64,000 nucleotides of DNA from Theobroma cacao (lineage: Eukaryota; Streptophyta; Magnoliopsida; Malvales; Malvaceae), in the NCBI RefSeq assembly GCF_000208745.1, contig NC_030853.1, positions 8,719,923 through 8,783,922 of the forward strand. The letters are read 5' to 3'. The translations under genes and the position numbers were made by a program. The first letter of the stretch is position 1. Every line of letters starts with the position of its first letter. Under the pieces are notes generated by a model. That model saw nothing but the letters and a program-made list of their open reading frames with translations. It ran no database searches and was not told where the DNA came from. Shown piece by piece: positions 33,641-47,023 of the stretch.

Positions 33641-33868
33641 ATCATTATCACACAAAAAGGAACATCCAATGCATAATATACATATTCATACAATATGATA
33701 ACGTAGGAACCATTTATATGGAACACTTTCAAAAGATAAAAATATTTCACCACAAGTTTGTTCCCCAAGTATTTTTATTTTTATTTATTTTTAGCAAGAA
33801 CAAAAGGGCTTTCAAATGATTCATTTAAACATATAGGTACTTCCCAACACATTTTGAAATGCAAGTTC

Positions 33869-36819
33869 TGTCACGACCCGGAACTCCCATCGAGCCCATG
33901 ACAACCGCCGCGACGTCTCGATACACATTCATTACCCGGAATATCAATCGAAACCTCGCAAGGCTTAACATTAGTTTTTCTCGCTTCCCCTGTGAATATT
34001 ATTCACTAAAATTATGTTTTGAGAGATTATAAACATTTTCCAAATCAAAACAATAGAAAAACAATTTTTTTCTCACAGGGGCATTTTGGTCATTTTTCAA
34101 AAATCTCAAAATCCGCTAAAAATGTAGTATGTGAGTACAAAACACATAATTCATAATCAAAAATAAATTTGGATGTCTAAAACATTCGTTTAAAATGAAA
34201 TTATAACTATTAGAATAAAATAAAAATATTGAATAAAATATTCAATTTTCTCATAAAACAATATTTTTAGAACACTATATAAATAATTTATACAGCGTAA
34301 AAGTAAAATAAATTCATATATATATCGTAATACAGTAAGCCAGAGTATTTAATTTAATTTACAGTAACAAGTGGGCCCACGAACGACCAAAAGTATTAAA
34401 AGCAGTAAACCTACAGTTTGGAGGATGCAAATCCAATGGTGGTCCTCGATGAAATCAGCTATCTATAAACTATTCTGAGCCTGAAATTGGTGGAAATGAG
34501 GGTGGTGAGATTTTATAATCCCAATGAGCAAAAAAATACCATTTAAAATATCAAAAGCCAAGTAAATGGAGACAAATAAAACAGTTTAACATAGTGTAAT
34601 TCATCACCTTTCAACTTGTTTCATCCAAATAAAATCAATTCATATAAATCTAGTAATCAACATGGCTTATGAATTTCTTAAAAGCTTTGGCTCGTGCCAA
34701 TATCATTCTCATACCCAGTTATCAGGGATGCCTTGATCGAGGGCTATCCCAACCGAGTTCACCAAGGCTGTTAAAAGGTTATGTACACATAAATCATGTT
34801 TTTATTTTGAAAACATAGCCGTTCCTTGGTGTTGGCTGAGTTCCCCCTCACGTGGTGGTCTGACTTGAAGTGAACTCCAAAAGTGTTAACCTCAGGAGTT
34901 ATCCACCAGAGCCTCTCATATTGAGGTAAGATATAACGGGATCGTGCCCCTCTAATAGGCTGGTCCACGGAAACTCATCCACTGCAATAAGCTAATAATT
35001 ATCCCACCAATCAATAAAATTCAATAACATGATATGGCAATTATTGTAATTCATAGCCTTTCAAGGCTAAATACACAGTTCATATATTTCAACACAAATA
35101 CCAATTCAGCCATTCATGCAAATATTGTCATAAGCCATTCGATTCAAACCATGAATTTACAACACATGAAATGGTCTCCAATTACTCTATTTTAAAGTCA
35201 TTATTCAATTTTAAAACAATTTTATGAAATCATTTCATTAAATCACATTTGGTTTATAAAACCAAAAAATGAATCATTTAATTAATTTTCCATGAAATTC
35301 ACAAAATCAGATAAAAACCAGTTTAGATAATTAAGACAATAGCAAGTTTACTCACTATGTCTAAAGTGTGGATTTTCGAAGTACTCTGACTTCTGGTCCT
35401 CGGATGCAATTTTCTTGCCTTTATCGAAGGACTCACCACCTTGACATAGTACAAAATCGAGAAACTTACTACATTGGTACTAAATTGAAATTAAACTAAT
35501 TTAGACTACTACTGCATGATATGGAATGCAAAATGCACGGGTAACCATCTAAACCCAATATTGGCCTAATTCGTCTTATCACTCGATTAATTGGCCAACG
35601 AGTCCAATTTAGCTCTAAATTGCTCCATTTCTTTTCCAATACCTTAATTCACCAAACACAAGTCAAATAACCTAAAATTTGGCAAAACCATCTTCACTTT
35701 TCTTCTTAGAATTTTCGGTCAATAATGGTGCATTAACACCGTGATTTTTCCTACTACTTTTTCACACCATAATTCATCATTTTCTAACCAATTCTCTTAA
35801 AATAAAAAATCAAATTCATCCTCACTCAATACAAGGTAGGTTCGACCATTGATGGGTGATGGGGAAAATGAATTCTTTTCTTATTGTTTTGCTTCTAGAC
35901 ATGGTAAACTAACTAAAAACACTAACATAACTTGAAATCAAATCAATCCAACATCATTCTCTCTCCATACCCATTCGGCTAGCCATGAATTCACCATGAA
36001 AACATGAAATTTAACCATGGAAAATAAGGAGAAATGCTTAAGGAAATAGATTTCAAGTTTAAATTGAAAAATCCTACCTTTTTCACTTGTTTTCCTTGAT
36101 TTTCCACACTTTTTCTCTTGAAATTCTCCACCTAGGGTTCTTGTTCTTTCTTTTCTTCCTTTGTTTCTCTTTGGCCAGCCATATGAATGAGAAATGGGCT
36201 GATTTTATGCTGATTTTTAAGCCAAAATAATGAATGGATGAGATTTTGACACATGTCACCATTCTATTGGTCCATGTGTCATACTTAACCATTAAGCAAT
36301 CTCTCTCCACCACTTAAATTTCCTCAATTATCCATGATAATATTGGGTAAAATCCATGTGCTGGACAAATGTTGGGAGGTGTAAAATTACAATTTTGCCC
36401 TTGGACGGTAAAATGACTATATTACCCCTATGCTCGAAAAATATGCTAGAGTTAAAATTCTTCACTTCTCAAACTCAAATTATACTCCCAATGATCAATC
36501 TTAGTAAAAAATTCTAGCCAACACTCACATCTTAACCTTGAGTGACAAAATGACCATTTTACCCCTAGGTAATGAAAATTCCAATTTGACTCCAAATCGG
36601 TCCTCGAACTTTGAATCATCATTTTAAGTCATTTTGTGGTTTTAAAATTCTCAATTTCATCTTAAAATCTCTATTTGAACTAGTTCGAGGCTTAAATCAA
36701 CTTAGTTGTACCATTTGGTACATTGCTGTCCTTTAACGATTTTCGAGGTACCAAATAAGCAAACATGCATTCTTATGTAAGAATGGCATAATAAACATAT
36801 TGTAGAGTCAGGCTTGACA
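33869..36819 (-). repeat. 3' LTR of B1
   Basis: 2,951 bp. On the minus strand TGTCAAGCCTGACTC ... CCGGGTCGTGACA. It contains the candidate intron 35440-36077 (AAG|GTAGGATT ... GTCAAG|GTGGTGAG). Nearly the same as 40613-43560 and as solo LTR B3. Confidence 0.9.
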
Positions 36820-36820
36820 A

Positions 36821-36833
36821 CACTACCCCCCTT
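36821..36833 (-). other. Polypurine tract of B1
   Basis: AAGGGGGGTAGTG on the minus strand, one base from the 3' LTR start TGTCAAGCC. Confidence 0.75.
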
Positions 36834-39800
36834 AAAATAAAATTTTGACCTCAAAATTTTATTTACTGAACTCAGAGAAAAGGTGAGGGTATTATTTTCT
36901 CATATAATGCTCGACTTCTTATGTCCTCCCCTTTATAGGGAATTTCGATTTGTTCACCTCATTTACCTCTAATTCAACTCGAGTACTTCGCTTATGTTTA
37001 TTATTATTCTTTAAAATCATATCAACAGTAACCTTCACAATTATGATCTCTTATATTGAGACACCAAGCATGCTTCTATTACTATCATTAAACTTGAACC
37101 ATAACTCCATCTCAATCATATCAATTTCGATAGCATTTTATACTTATTTAGGTATACCAATCACTATCTTATTACTTCATTCCATATCAAATTTCTCGAC
37201 TTTCATTCATTCATCCTATCCTCATACACTATTGTGTAGTTTACGGCACCATTAACATGCCATACTCATTCCTGTACATATCCTCAACGTTATGGAAGAT
37301 TAATGACTTCTGATAAGATTCTTGATCGTTACATTATCTATACAACTCATCAAATATATTGAGTTCAAACCTCGAACCACTAAAACCATTCTTCATTTTA
37401 GTTGGGTACATCATTAACTCCACACATACGTATACACGCACATTCAAATGTCCATATTCCTCATTATGTATACGGGTCTCTGTTTTCAAATACCTTCAGA
37501 CTAATTTCTCTTTGTTCATTTCCATCCATAACCAAGATTCAATAGAATAGTCTTCATAATTTATACAAATTCTCATCATGCCTGTGCATAGTTTCACATC
37601 ATTTACATACTTATTCTCTCTTTTTATCATTTCCAATTTTATGCTTAAGTTTCCTTATACTATATATCATTGCATCACAATGTCATCTCCATTGAATTAT
37701 AATCTATTATACGTGTATGCTTTATAATCCCATTGATACTTCAAAGATTTATCTTAACTTGATCATTGCATCTTATGCAATACCACAATTCCTAAGAGTC
37801 ATCCTTATTCCTCGATTATCTTTCATGCCTCTTACGTATATTGTATCCTTATTGCATTCTGATATTTATTTGTCACTTAAAACTCAGACTCATTTGAATC
37901 ATGTATGCCTCAAGCATTTCGAATTCCAATTTCCATAATATATTAGGAAAGTTTCATTATCTGACTTCATTATCAAGGTCAACTTCAATCATCCTTTGTT
38001 CCACTCTTTCATATGAATATAACATCATTCTTCCTTAACCAATTCACAAATTGTACTTGAAATTGCAAGACTTGAAACTAGATTCTCCTCAAGTACTTTT
38101 CAATATTAATACTAATATCACTCTTAGATTACAGCTTCCTTTTTATAACCACATAACTTAGTGCTTGCTTTCACGAGATCCATGGCAGAACTTCTCTTGA
38201 CTATTTCCTTGGGGATATCTATCTTAAATTTATGTCTCACAACATGTAATCACTTAACCCGTAACTTAACCGTTTGTGTGGCATCCCCTTCGGGGTCCAC
38301 TCCAAGGTATTGTTACGTCTGGGTTGCCATCACTTGACTTACTCGCATACGCTGCGCCTAAAGGCGGCACGACAGGCCCTGCAGGACCTTCTTGCCAAGT
38401 TTCGAACCCCAAACTTTTTTTGTTTGCCCCCTCGAAGGGAAAACCTTTGACCATTTCAGCTTTTAACTCATTCATATCGATACCTTCCAAAACCTTAAAA
38501 CTCTAGTTAACAAAACTTAGAATCAAGTTCAATGACTTTAGGTCAACTCGTAAGTTCAACTTCACATCTGTCTCATTTTATTCATATGTCCTAGACATTA
38601 AGTGTTCTTAACACCGCGGCACGGTGGCTGTTGGAGTTTACTTAATCAATGTTATTCATCTATATTTAAGGTTACTACACTAGTCATTCTCAACCATTTG
38701 GTTTCCCTCCAAGCTTACATCATAATTTCCATAACCATTTATATCCTCTTGTGCTTATCACATATAATAGGTAAAGTCGATATTTTCAAATTCATCTCAT
38801 TCTATAACACTTGTCAACAATTAATAAATCCCACTTTAGAATACTCTTTCTATACTGTATAGTAACTTCACCATATAGTATCACAGCACTATGTTCCTCC
38901 ATTTTACTATCATGCATATTCCACAGAAATTAATTAAAAGATTTATGTACCTTAACTAATGCTAATTCCATTTAATCATATCTTAAATACTCCAAACTTG
39001 TAAATTACAACTCCAAGAGTATGTCCGTAGATTAATAATCTTTATATATTTCATGATCATGAAAACTACAACTTACAAACTAGCTTTCGATCATATGTAC
39101 ACTATTAGAACATTAATTTCAACATGTTTAATTCTCCTTTGGTGGTATGTTAAAATCATTCCTGGATACATTTCCATATTAACATTGATATGCCTTTACC
39201 ATAGCATTTAGTGCAAATTTGATGAAGGAATTATCTCCAAATAACCCTTAAATACATAATTATCAAATTGTATACCACTAAATGTTAAGATCTTGACTTT
39301 ATTCATCAATAACCAATCACATTTATTAAGTGAATAATTTACTTAGTTATTACACCTTGCCTTTGCGATCATAAGATCAAAGTTGTCCTAAACTTAGGAT
39401 GCAGAAGTTCTCTCTCTTAGAGTATATCCAAACATCAACATTTTCTAAATTCCTTACTCTAGGGAGATCACCTTCAAGACTGATCATTCGTATCATAGGC
39501 CACACTTTGAACCGAATAAACTTTTAAATTGATCTTTCAAGTAATTCATATATCAGTCTCAATTATAAAACTTCATATGGCACTTAGACTAGATTCGACA
39601 TTTCCAAATCATTTAACCTCAAGCTGTCAATTCCACATCCAGTCCTTTAATCCCTTGGCTCCCCCTTTTTCTATGCATAGCAAAGTTCAAGCTCATCCTT
39701 AGAGTAGATTTGTTTACTAATTTCTTACTTCATGACCACACATCAATTATAGTAATTATTGATACTCACTCTCGAGTTAATTCACGTGCTTATATCCATG

Positions 39801-40593
39801 AACTATAATAGGTCCAAATAATTCTTGAAATCTCATGATCTCTTAATTAAAATCAACATCAGTTCCCTTTAAGCTGCTGTACCAATTCAACACATATTCA
39901 CATATAAAATATTTCAAAATCCCAACACCACTTTTATATGGGCATAACAAGCTCAATTAACATAGTGTTCTTATCTTCATGCACATAAGTATGGGTTTAC
40001 CCTTACCTCAATGCTTAATTTATACACTCCAAGTGAATTACAACCATCATTATTCATTCTAATCAAAGTGCACCCCTTATTACTATTATCACACGTGCTC
40101 CTTTATATTAACCCCAATACAATCCATAGTCCCCAAATCTTTTTCCAATTGACAACCATGAGTTCAATTGTAACTCCACCAAATGAATAAATTATCACGA
40201 CCTATTAGTCTAACTCCAAATTTCTCCATCCTTAATCGAAGAGATATATTATTTCATTAATCTTTCATTAGGAGCATTCATTTTAAGATCTCTCTAACAT
40301 TGGCTCGTGTCACGGGTGGCATCTTAAACTCGGACAACGGCCCTACTTATGACCTTTTCATGTCATTAACAAATAAGTGGATTACTTGGAACAGGAGTTC
40401 ATATAGCTCCCTGTCTCTGACTTATGCTCCCATAAGATCTATAAGAAGAAACAGAACGAGTCTAAACAACTCCAAATTCTATATGCAGATGCACGTATTC
40501 TATTCTATCAAACCTAACTTAACTTGGGCCACACTGACACTGTAGCTTTTAAAACAACTTTAAACCCAAAAGCTCTAATCTTTAAAACCAAAA
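36834..40593 (-). other. Non-coding internal domain of B1
   Basis: No reliable ORF. 36950-38110 is homologous to A1 12800-14060 read in reverse; for example, cattcattcatcctatcctc here is the reverse complement of the A1 stretch near 13850-13875. The rest is AT-rich and unrecognised, apart from a GC-richer block (38262-38505). Confidence 0.75.
38262..38505 (-). other. GC-rich block inside B1, possible captured DNA
   Basis: Visibly richer in G+C than the surrounding AT-rich domain. It holds an uninterrupted minus-strand frame beginning at an ATG near 38475 (MNELKAEMVKGFPFEG, then a Gly/Pro-rich stretch, ending RRGCHTNG at 38266). The corresponding part of A1 has nothing like it. I do not recognise the product. 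It may be foreign or organellar DNA carried by the element. Confidence 0.35.
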
Positions 40594-40605
40594 GCTCTGA
40601 TACCA
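40594..40605 (-). other. Primer binding site of B1
   Basis: Exact TGGTATCAGAGC on the minus strand, seven bases inside the 5' LTR end. Confidence 0.85.
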
Positions 40606-40612
40606 ATAGAAT

Positions 40613-43560
40613 TGTCATGACTCGGAACTCTCCTCGAGCTTGTGACAACAGCCGCGACATCTCGATAGACATTTATTACCTGAAATGTCAATCGAAATCT
40701 CGCAAGGCTTAACATCAGTTTTTCTCGCTTCCCCTGTGAATATTATTCACTAAAATTATGTTTTGAGAGATTACAAATATTTTCCTAATCAAAACAATAA
40801 AAAAAACAATTTATTTCTCACAGGGGCATTTTGGTCATTTTTCCTCAAAAATCTCGAAATCAGCTAAAAATGTATTATGCGAGTACAAAACACATAATTC
40901 ATAATCAAAAATAAATTTGGATGTCTAAAACATTTGTTTAAAATGAAATTATGACTATTAGAATAAAATAAAAATATTCAATTTTCTCATAAAATAATAT
41001 TTTTAGAACACTGCATAAATAATTTTTACAGCGTCAAAGCAAAATAAATTCATATATATATCGTAATACAGTAAGCTAGAGTATTTAATTTAATTTACAG
41101 TAACAAATGGGCCCACGAACGACTAAAAGTATTAAAAGCAGTAAACCTACAGTTTGGAGGATGCAAATCCAATGGTGGTCTTCGATGAAATTAGCTATTT
41201 ATAGACTATCCTGAGCTTGAAATGTGTGGAAAGAAGGGTGGTGAGATTATATAATCCCAGTGAGTAAACAAATACCATCTAAAATATCTAAAACCGAGTA
41301 AATTAAGACAAATAAAACAGTTTAACATACTGTAATTCATCACCTTTCAACTTGTTTCATCCAAATAAAATCAATTCATATAAATTGAGTAATCAACATG
41401 GCTTATGAATTTTTTAAAAGCTTTGGCTCTTGCCAATATCATTCTCATACCCAGCTATCAGGGATGACTTGATCGAGGGCTATCCCAACCGAGTCTACCA
41501 AGGCTGTTAAAAAGTTATGTACGCATAAATCATGTTTTTATTTTGATAACATAGTTGATCCTTGGCGTTGGCTGAGTTTCTCCTCACGTGGTGGTTTGAT
41601 GTGAAGTGAACTCCCAAAGTGTTAACCTCAGAAGTTATCCACCCGCGCCTCTCATACTGAGGTAAGATATAACGGGGTTTACCGTGCCCATCTAATAGGC
41701 TGGTCCACGAAAACCCGCCCCCTCTGCAATAAGCTAATAATTATCCCACCAATCAATAAAATTCAATAACATGATATGGCAATTATTGTAATTCACAGCC
41801 TTTCAAGGCTAAATACACAGTTCATATATTTCAACACAAATACCAATTCAGCCATTCATGCAAATATTGTCATAAGCCATTCGATTCAAACCATGAATTT
41901 ACAACACATGAAATGGTCTCTAATTACTCTATTTTCAAAGCCATTATTCAATTTTAAAACAATTTTATGAAATCATTTCATTAAATCACATTTGGTTTAT
42001 AAAATCAAAAAATTAATCATTTAATTAATTTTCCATGAAATTTACAAAATCAAATAAAACCAGTTTAGATAATTAAGACAATAGTAAGGTTACTCACTAT
42101 GTCTAGAGTGTGGATTTTCAAAGTACTTTGACTACTGGTCCTCGGATGCAATTTCCTTGCCTTATCGGAGGACTCACCACCTTGACATAGTACAAAATCG
42201 AGAAACTTACTACATTGGTACTAAATCGAAATTAAACTCATTAAGACTACTACTGCATGATATGGAATGCAAAATGCACGGGTAACCATCTAAACCCGAT
42301 ATTGGCCTAATTCGTCTTATCACCCGATTAATTGGCCAACGCATCCAATTTAGCTCCAATTGCTCCATTTCTTTTCCAATACCTTAATTCACCAAACACA
42401 AGTCAAATAACCTAAAATTTGGCAAAACCATCTTCACTTTTCTTCTTAGAATTTTCGGTCAATAATGGTGTATTAACACCGTGATTTTTCCTACTACTTT
42501 TCCACACCATAATTCATCATTTTCTAACCAATTCTCTTAAAATAAAAAGTCAAATTAATCCTCACTCAATACAAGGTAGGTTCAGCCATTGATGGGTGAT
42601 GGGGAAAATGAATTCTTTTCTTGCTATTTTGCTTCTAGACATGGTAAACTAACTAAAAATACTAACATAACTTGAAATCAAATCAATCCAACATCATTCT
42701 CTCTCCATACCCATTCGACTAGCCATGAATTCATCATGAAAACATGAAGTTTAACCATGAAAAATAAGGAGAAATGCTTAAGGAAAATAGATTTCAAGTT
42801 TAAATTGAAAAATCCTACCTTTTTCACTTGTTTTCCTTGATTTTCCACACTTTTTCTCTTGAAATTCTCCACGTAGGGTTCTTGTTCCTTCTTTTTTTCC
42901 TTTGTTCTTCTTTGGCCAGCCATATGAATGAGAAATGGGCTGATTTTATGCTGATTTTTAAGCCAAAATAATGAATGGATGAGATTTTGGCACATGTCAC
43001 CATTCCATTGGTCCATGTGTCATACTTAGCCATTAAGCAATCTCTCTCCACCACTTAAATTTTCTCAATTATCCATGATAATATTGGGTAAAATCCATGT
43101 GCTGGACAAATGTTGGGTGGTGTAAAATTAAAATTTTGCCCCCAGGCAGCAAAATGACTATTTTACCCCTATGCTCGAAAAATATGTCGGAGTTAAAATT
43201 CTTCACTTCTCAAACTCCAATTATACTCCCAATGATCAATCTTAGTCAAAAATTTCAGCCAACACTCACATCTTAACCTCGGGTGGCAAAATGACCATTT
43301 TGCCCCTAAGTCATGAAAATTCCAATTTGACTCCAAATCGGTCCTCGAACTCCGAATCACCATTTTAAGTCATTCTAGGGTTTTAAAATTCTCAATTTCA
43401 TCTTAAAATCTCTATTTGAACTAGTTCGAGGCTTAAATCAACTTAGTTGTACTATTTGGTACATTGCTGTCCTTTAACGATTTTCGAGGTACCAAATAAG
43501 CAAACATGCATTCTTATGTAAGAATGGCATAATAAACATATTGTAGAGTTGGGCTTGACA
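40613..43560 (-). repeat. 5' LTR of B1
   Basis: 2,948 bp, close to the 3' LTR with scattered substitutions and a few indels. Candidate intron 42181-42818 (638 bp). Confidence 0.9.
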
Positions 43561-43645
43561 AGGTCACTCACCAGTATTTGTTAAATCCTTACTTAATTTC
43601 ACTTCCTCTAATGGTCCAAATGGGGCGGTGGAGGTTCGTTGGAAC

Positions 43646-43883
43646 CTATCATCATAATAGCATCACAATTAACTCAATTCACATAAATATGGTTCTAGAA
43701 GCTATCTCGTAAATCATGTTCTGCTAGTCATTCCTAACTAATTTCCAACTACCATTAAGTGGCTATCTATTTTCACTACTCTAATCGCACTAAAATGAAT
43801 AAATCCTTAACTACAAAACACTCACAGATCAACCACCAGCCATCCTCAACAACTAAAAATATCAACTCAATTTCAATACTCAC
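43646..43883 (-). other. Intron inside LTR F (238 bp, GT-AG)
   Basis: On the minus strand the donor is CTAGCAAG|GTGAGTATTG and the acceptor is ATGATAG|GTTCCAACG. Same exon edges as in G1 and G2. Confidence 0.75.
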
Positions 43884-44187
43884 CTTGCTAGCTTGGTAAT
43901 TGAATTCCCTTTTAAAAGCTTTCAATTTCTTGTGAAAAATCTCCCTCTCTCTCTCTCTAAAATGTCCAACTAGTGAGAGAAAGTATTAGGGAAAGGCTTT
44001 TGAGGGTTTTATGGTGAAAAAGTAAACGAGCACAAAGAACTTTGTGAAAGGGTGCACAGAAACATGAAAATTGGGGTTAACTCAAGAAAATCTATTGAAG
44101 TTTCAAAGCAAGCTTCCATAGAAGGTGAGAAAACATGAGAAAGGAAAAAAAGTGCTGGAAATTTGAAGAAGATGCTGGAAGAATGGG

Positions 44188-44197
44188 ATTTTTATAG
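44188..44197 (-). promoter_or_regulatory. TATA box of LTR F
   Basis: CTATAAAAAT on the minus strand, about 305 bp upstream of the intron donor, matching the spacing in G1. Confidence 0.5.
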
Positions 44198-45382
44198 TTA
44201 AAGCTTATCTAAATCTTCATGCAATTACAATAATGCCCTTAATAAGGCCACTTGTCTTCCTCCTTTTCTTGTGCCATTTTTTACTCTTTTGACATTGGAA
44301 AAGGTCCAAAATCCTCTGAAAGAGGTCCTTTAAATAGCCCCCAAAAGTCCTAGCTTCAAAAATCCCCTAAAATTATTATTTATGGAAATTACAGTGAAGG
44401 CCACGGCTCTCAATTTCCAGCGCCGCGATGCTCAAACGTTCTATCTGAATCTATTCTCTTGGCGCAGTATTTCCACTTCGACAAAGATTTTGACCACCTT
44501 CTCGTCAAAACTGGGCAAAGTGGTAAACATAAAATTTGTAACCCCACCTCTTAGATTTCTAATGGTCTAAATATCATGTCATTTAGACTTCTGTAGTGGG
44601 AGATATGGTTGAAAAATCCAAATATGTGCAAAAAGAGTAACAGCCCACTATGCACATTTTTTCACCAATTGAAATCATTTTTTAATCCTACTCTTATAAT
44701 GACATAAAATAATTATAAGTAACATATAACTAGCATCATTAGCTCAAATTAAACCTTTAACATATGTTCTACCTCTAGTTACGCATCTATGGAGGTTGAG
44801 GTTACACATACATCCACTACCTTGATTGTTCAACCAAGGATTTTCCAATCAATTCACTAAGAACGGTGAAATTCACAAGCTTTCACCATGTTTTATAATG
44901 GCTTTTACCAAGCTTAGCCAAAACCTTTCACAACAATTTTTCACGGGTTAAACTAAAACCCAACACCTAACTTTTCGAGGCTAAGTTAGAACCTTAACAC
45001 TTTCAAGCAAACCTAGCTTGAAACAACCACTTTGAGTGACTCCTTCATTCTAAGAATACAAGCAGAAAAGTAAAAGAAAGTACCTATGATCACAAGGTTG
45101 ATCTAAATGGTACAAGGTTGAGTGCAGAATACAAATACAAAAGATTGGCGTTTAAGTGTAGAAAGGTGCAGAGGAGATTCTCTAGTTTTTCAACTCTATA
45201 TGACTCAAATCTCTTCCAAAACTTCCAAAAAACTTATTTCTAACCATTGGAAGACCCTTTTACACATGGAGAAACAACTCTAATGGTAGCTTGGCAGTTT
45301 ATAACCATTGGAAACAATTGAGAGTTGGTTTTAGCTGTTAATCTGTCTTTTAGTGCTCTGGTTCAAATTGTAGACAAAGTGC

Positions 45383-45570
45383 TCTTAGTCGACTAACTTT
45401 CTTCTGGTTGACTAAGTTGGTCCTGTCTTCTAGTTGTAGATTCTGAAAAAGAGCATTTAATCGACTAACTCATTTCTTGGTCGACTCAGTTGGTTCTGTC
45501 TTGAAATCCAAATTTTCGCAGAGAGCATTTAGTCGACTAACTCACATCTTGGTCGACTAAGTCGGTTCTG
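45383..45570 (-). repeat. CpG-centred palindrome repeats in U3 of E LTR
   Basis: Three units of about 75-80 bp with TTAGTCGACTAA (45385-45396) and TTGGTCGACTAAG-type partners. Same order as in the D LTR. Confidence 0.7.
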
Positions 45571-45821
45571 TTTCTCAATACTCTTCATCCCACCATTTCT
45601 CTAATTTAAATTTTAGTCAACCAACATTCTTCATTATTTAACTAAAGACCTTTTTTTTTGTTGATCAATCGTTTTTCTTCATTTTCATGATTTTTGATAT
45701 ACACATTTGAAAGGTTGATTTATTATTTCCATATGACTTTTTGTTCTGCACACTTAGGTAGAAATATTAGACACAAATGAATAGAAATGTTTTATTATCA
45801 TCAAAACTAATGGAGCCAACA

Positions 45822-47023
45822 GTATTTACAACCTTGAATGAAAACATTGGCAATACACTGCCTATGTATTCCAAAATGAAACATACGCTGAAAACTAAAC
45901 TAGAAGTGGAAGAACCAGAAATAGGACTAAGTGGAATGGACATATCATACCAAGAATGCCTACCAGATGCCAAAATTGTCTGCTAAAAATGAAACTAGCC
46001 ACGCAAGTCCTATGAACTATTTATCTACACACGGTATGAAGAAATGGGTGAGTCATCTAATCCCCAATGAGGGTGTGCATATAAACCAAATATAATAGTG
46101 TGGATAAACATATATATATATAGTGTGTTCTCAATGTAAACAAAATATTCTAACAAACATCTCCACATTATGGGTATATATCAAATCATCCCAACAGGGT
46201 ATTCTTCAAGTTTTACAAAATCACTTTTATGCCATTATCTCTCCATAAATAGTGCATATCAAACTAGGCTTTTCCTAGAAGCCATTACAAAGTTAATCTC
46301 CATAGGCACACTATAGTTGCCAAAGATTAGTATCAAATTCAAATCCATTTCTATTTACTTCGAAGTTATGTCATCATGTACTAATCATATCCATTTATTT
46401 TTCAATAATTACATGATCGAATTGCTATAGCATATTACTCATCATGTAGATCATAATCATTGAGTGGCCTTCATTGGACATAATCAAATCACGTACCATG
46501 CCCAACCGACGGAGTCAAATCATGCACGACACCGAAACAATTGACTAAAAATTAGATCACACACAGCATCGAAGTGATCAGCGAAGAGTTTAACTCACGT
46601 TCAGGGTTGAGGCCATTGATGGAGAATCAAATCACTCACAATGCCGAAGCAACCAGCAAAGAATTAGATCACGCTTGGAGTCAAAACATCCGATAGAGAA
46701 TAAATCACAGTAATAGGACATCGCTCAACCTGAAATCAAATCAACGCTCATAATTTCTCATCATCAGACAAAATACAAATCTACAATTAAGGCCATCATG
46801 CCTTTCATGCCAAATATATATCATTCCACATCAGTAGTTTATACTTAATGAGCTTCAATCACTAATTAGCACAATATCATTTCCAAGTTCCCTTGAGCCT
46901 CCAAGGCATCAAACACTCATAATCCTTCAAGAGCCTATTATCTAGAGTAACTACTTCTAGACATTCATCATCATAATCTCACATCGTCAGATTCACTAGA
47001 CCTCCTAGTCTAGGCTGAAATAG
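45822..47023. other. Old LTR-like sequence K, left part
   Basis: Flank of E. The first 150 bp have an open minus-strand frame (45767-45973, about 50 non-LTR residues with GRHSWYDMSIPLSPISGSS) that I cannot identify. 46030-46070 has a gggtgagtcatctaatcccc block resembling the ggtgagatt...aatcccagtgag block of B LTRs, so K is probably an ancient LTR of a related family. Otherwise nothing recognisable. Confidence 0.35.

Larger units (their letters stand above)
33869..43560 (-). mobile_element. LARD-like LTR retrotransposon B1 (two LTRs, no pol)
   Basis: LTRs at 33869-36819 and 40613-43560, primer site 40594-40605 and polypurine tract 36821-36833, all consistent with minus orientation. TSD is agttc/aggtc; the uninterrupted site in sister copy G4 reads gcaagttcactcacc, confirming that agttc is the original target. 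The 3.8 kb internal part has no gag or pol. It is nested in F, which is nested in E. Confidence 0.9.
32685..44808 (-). mobile_element. Solo LTR F (family G), containing B1
   Basis: TGTCAAGACCCG ... GGTTACACA, with a perfect 5-bp TSD tacat (32680-32684 and 44809-44813) inside the E LTR. Net length without B1 is about 2.4 kb. The leader intron, TATA box and minisatellite are in the same order as in G1 and G2. Inferred sense is minus. Confidence 0.9.
26975..45821 (-). mobile_element. Second Sirevirus-like copy E, truncated in integrase, split by C2 and F
   Basis: The minus-strand parts are 5' LTR 45821-44809 plus 32684-32538, primer site and leader 32537-32487, gag 29684 down to about 28000, and protease/integrase to 26975. 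RT, RNase H, third ORF and 3' LTR are absent. Sequence is close to D throughout (same motifs, few differences). The E LTR carries a perfect tacat TSD around F. Confidence 0.85.

Noticed and set aside
38266..38490. 75-codon ORF as a real host gene
   Set aside because: No recognisable family, no promoter or intron structure, and it lies in the middle of a retroelement; the upstream start is not ATG. Reported only as an odd-composition block.
42678..43054. Minus-strand ORFs in B LTRs (also at 36083-36313 and 60699-61001)
   Set aside because: The short reading MVERDCLM... is repeated in each B LTR because the LTRs are copies. It spans the leader and promoter region and shifts frame between copies.
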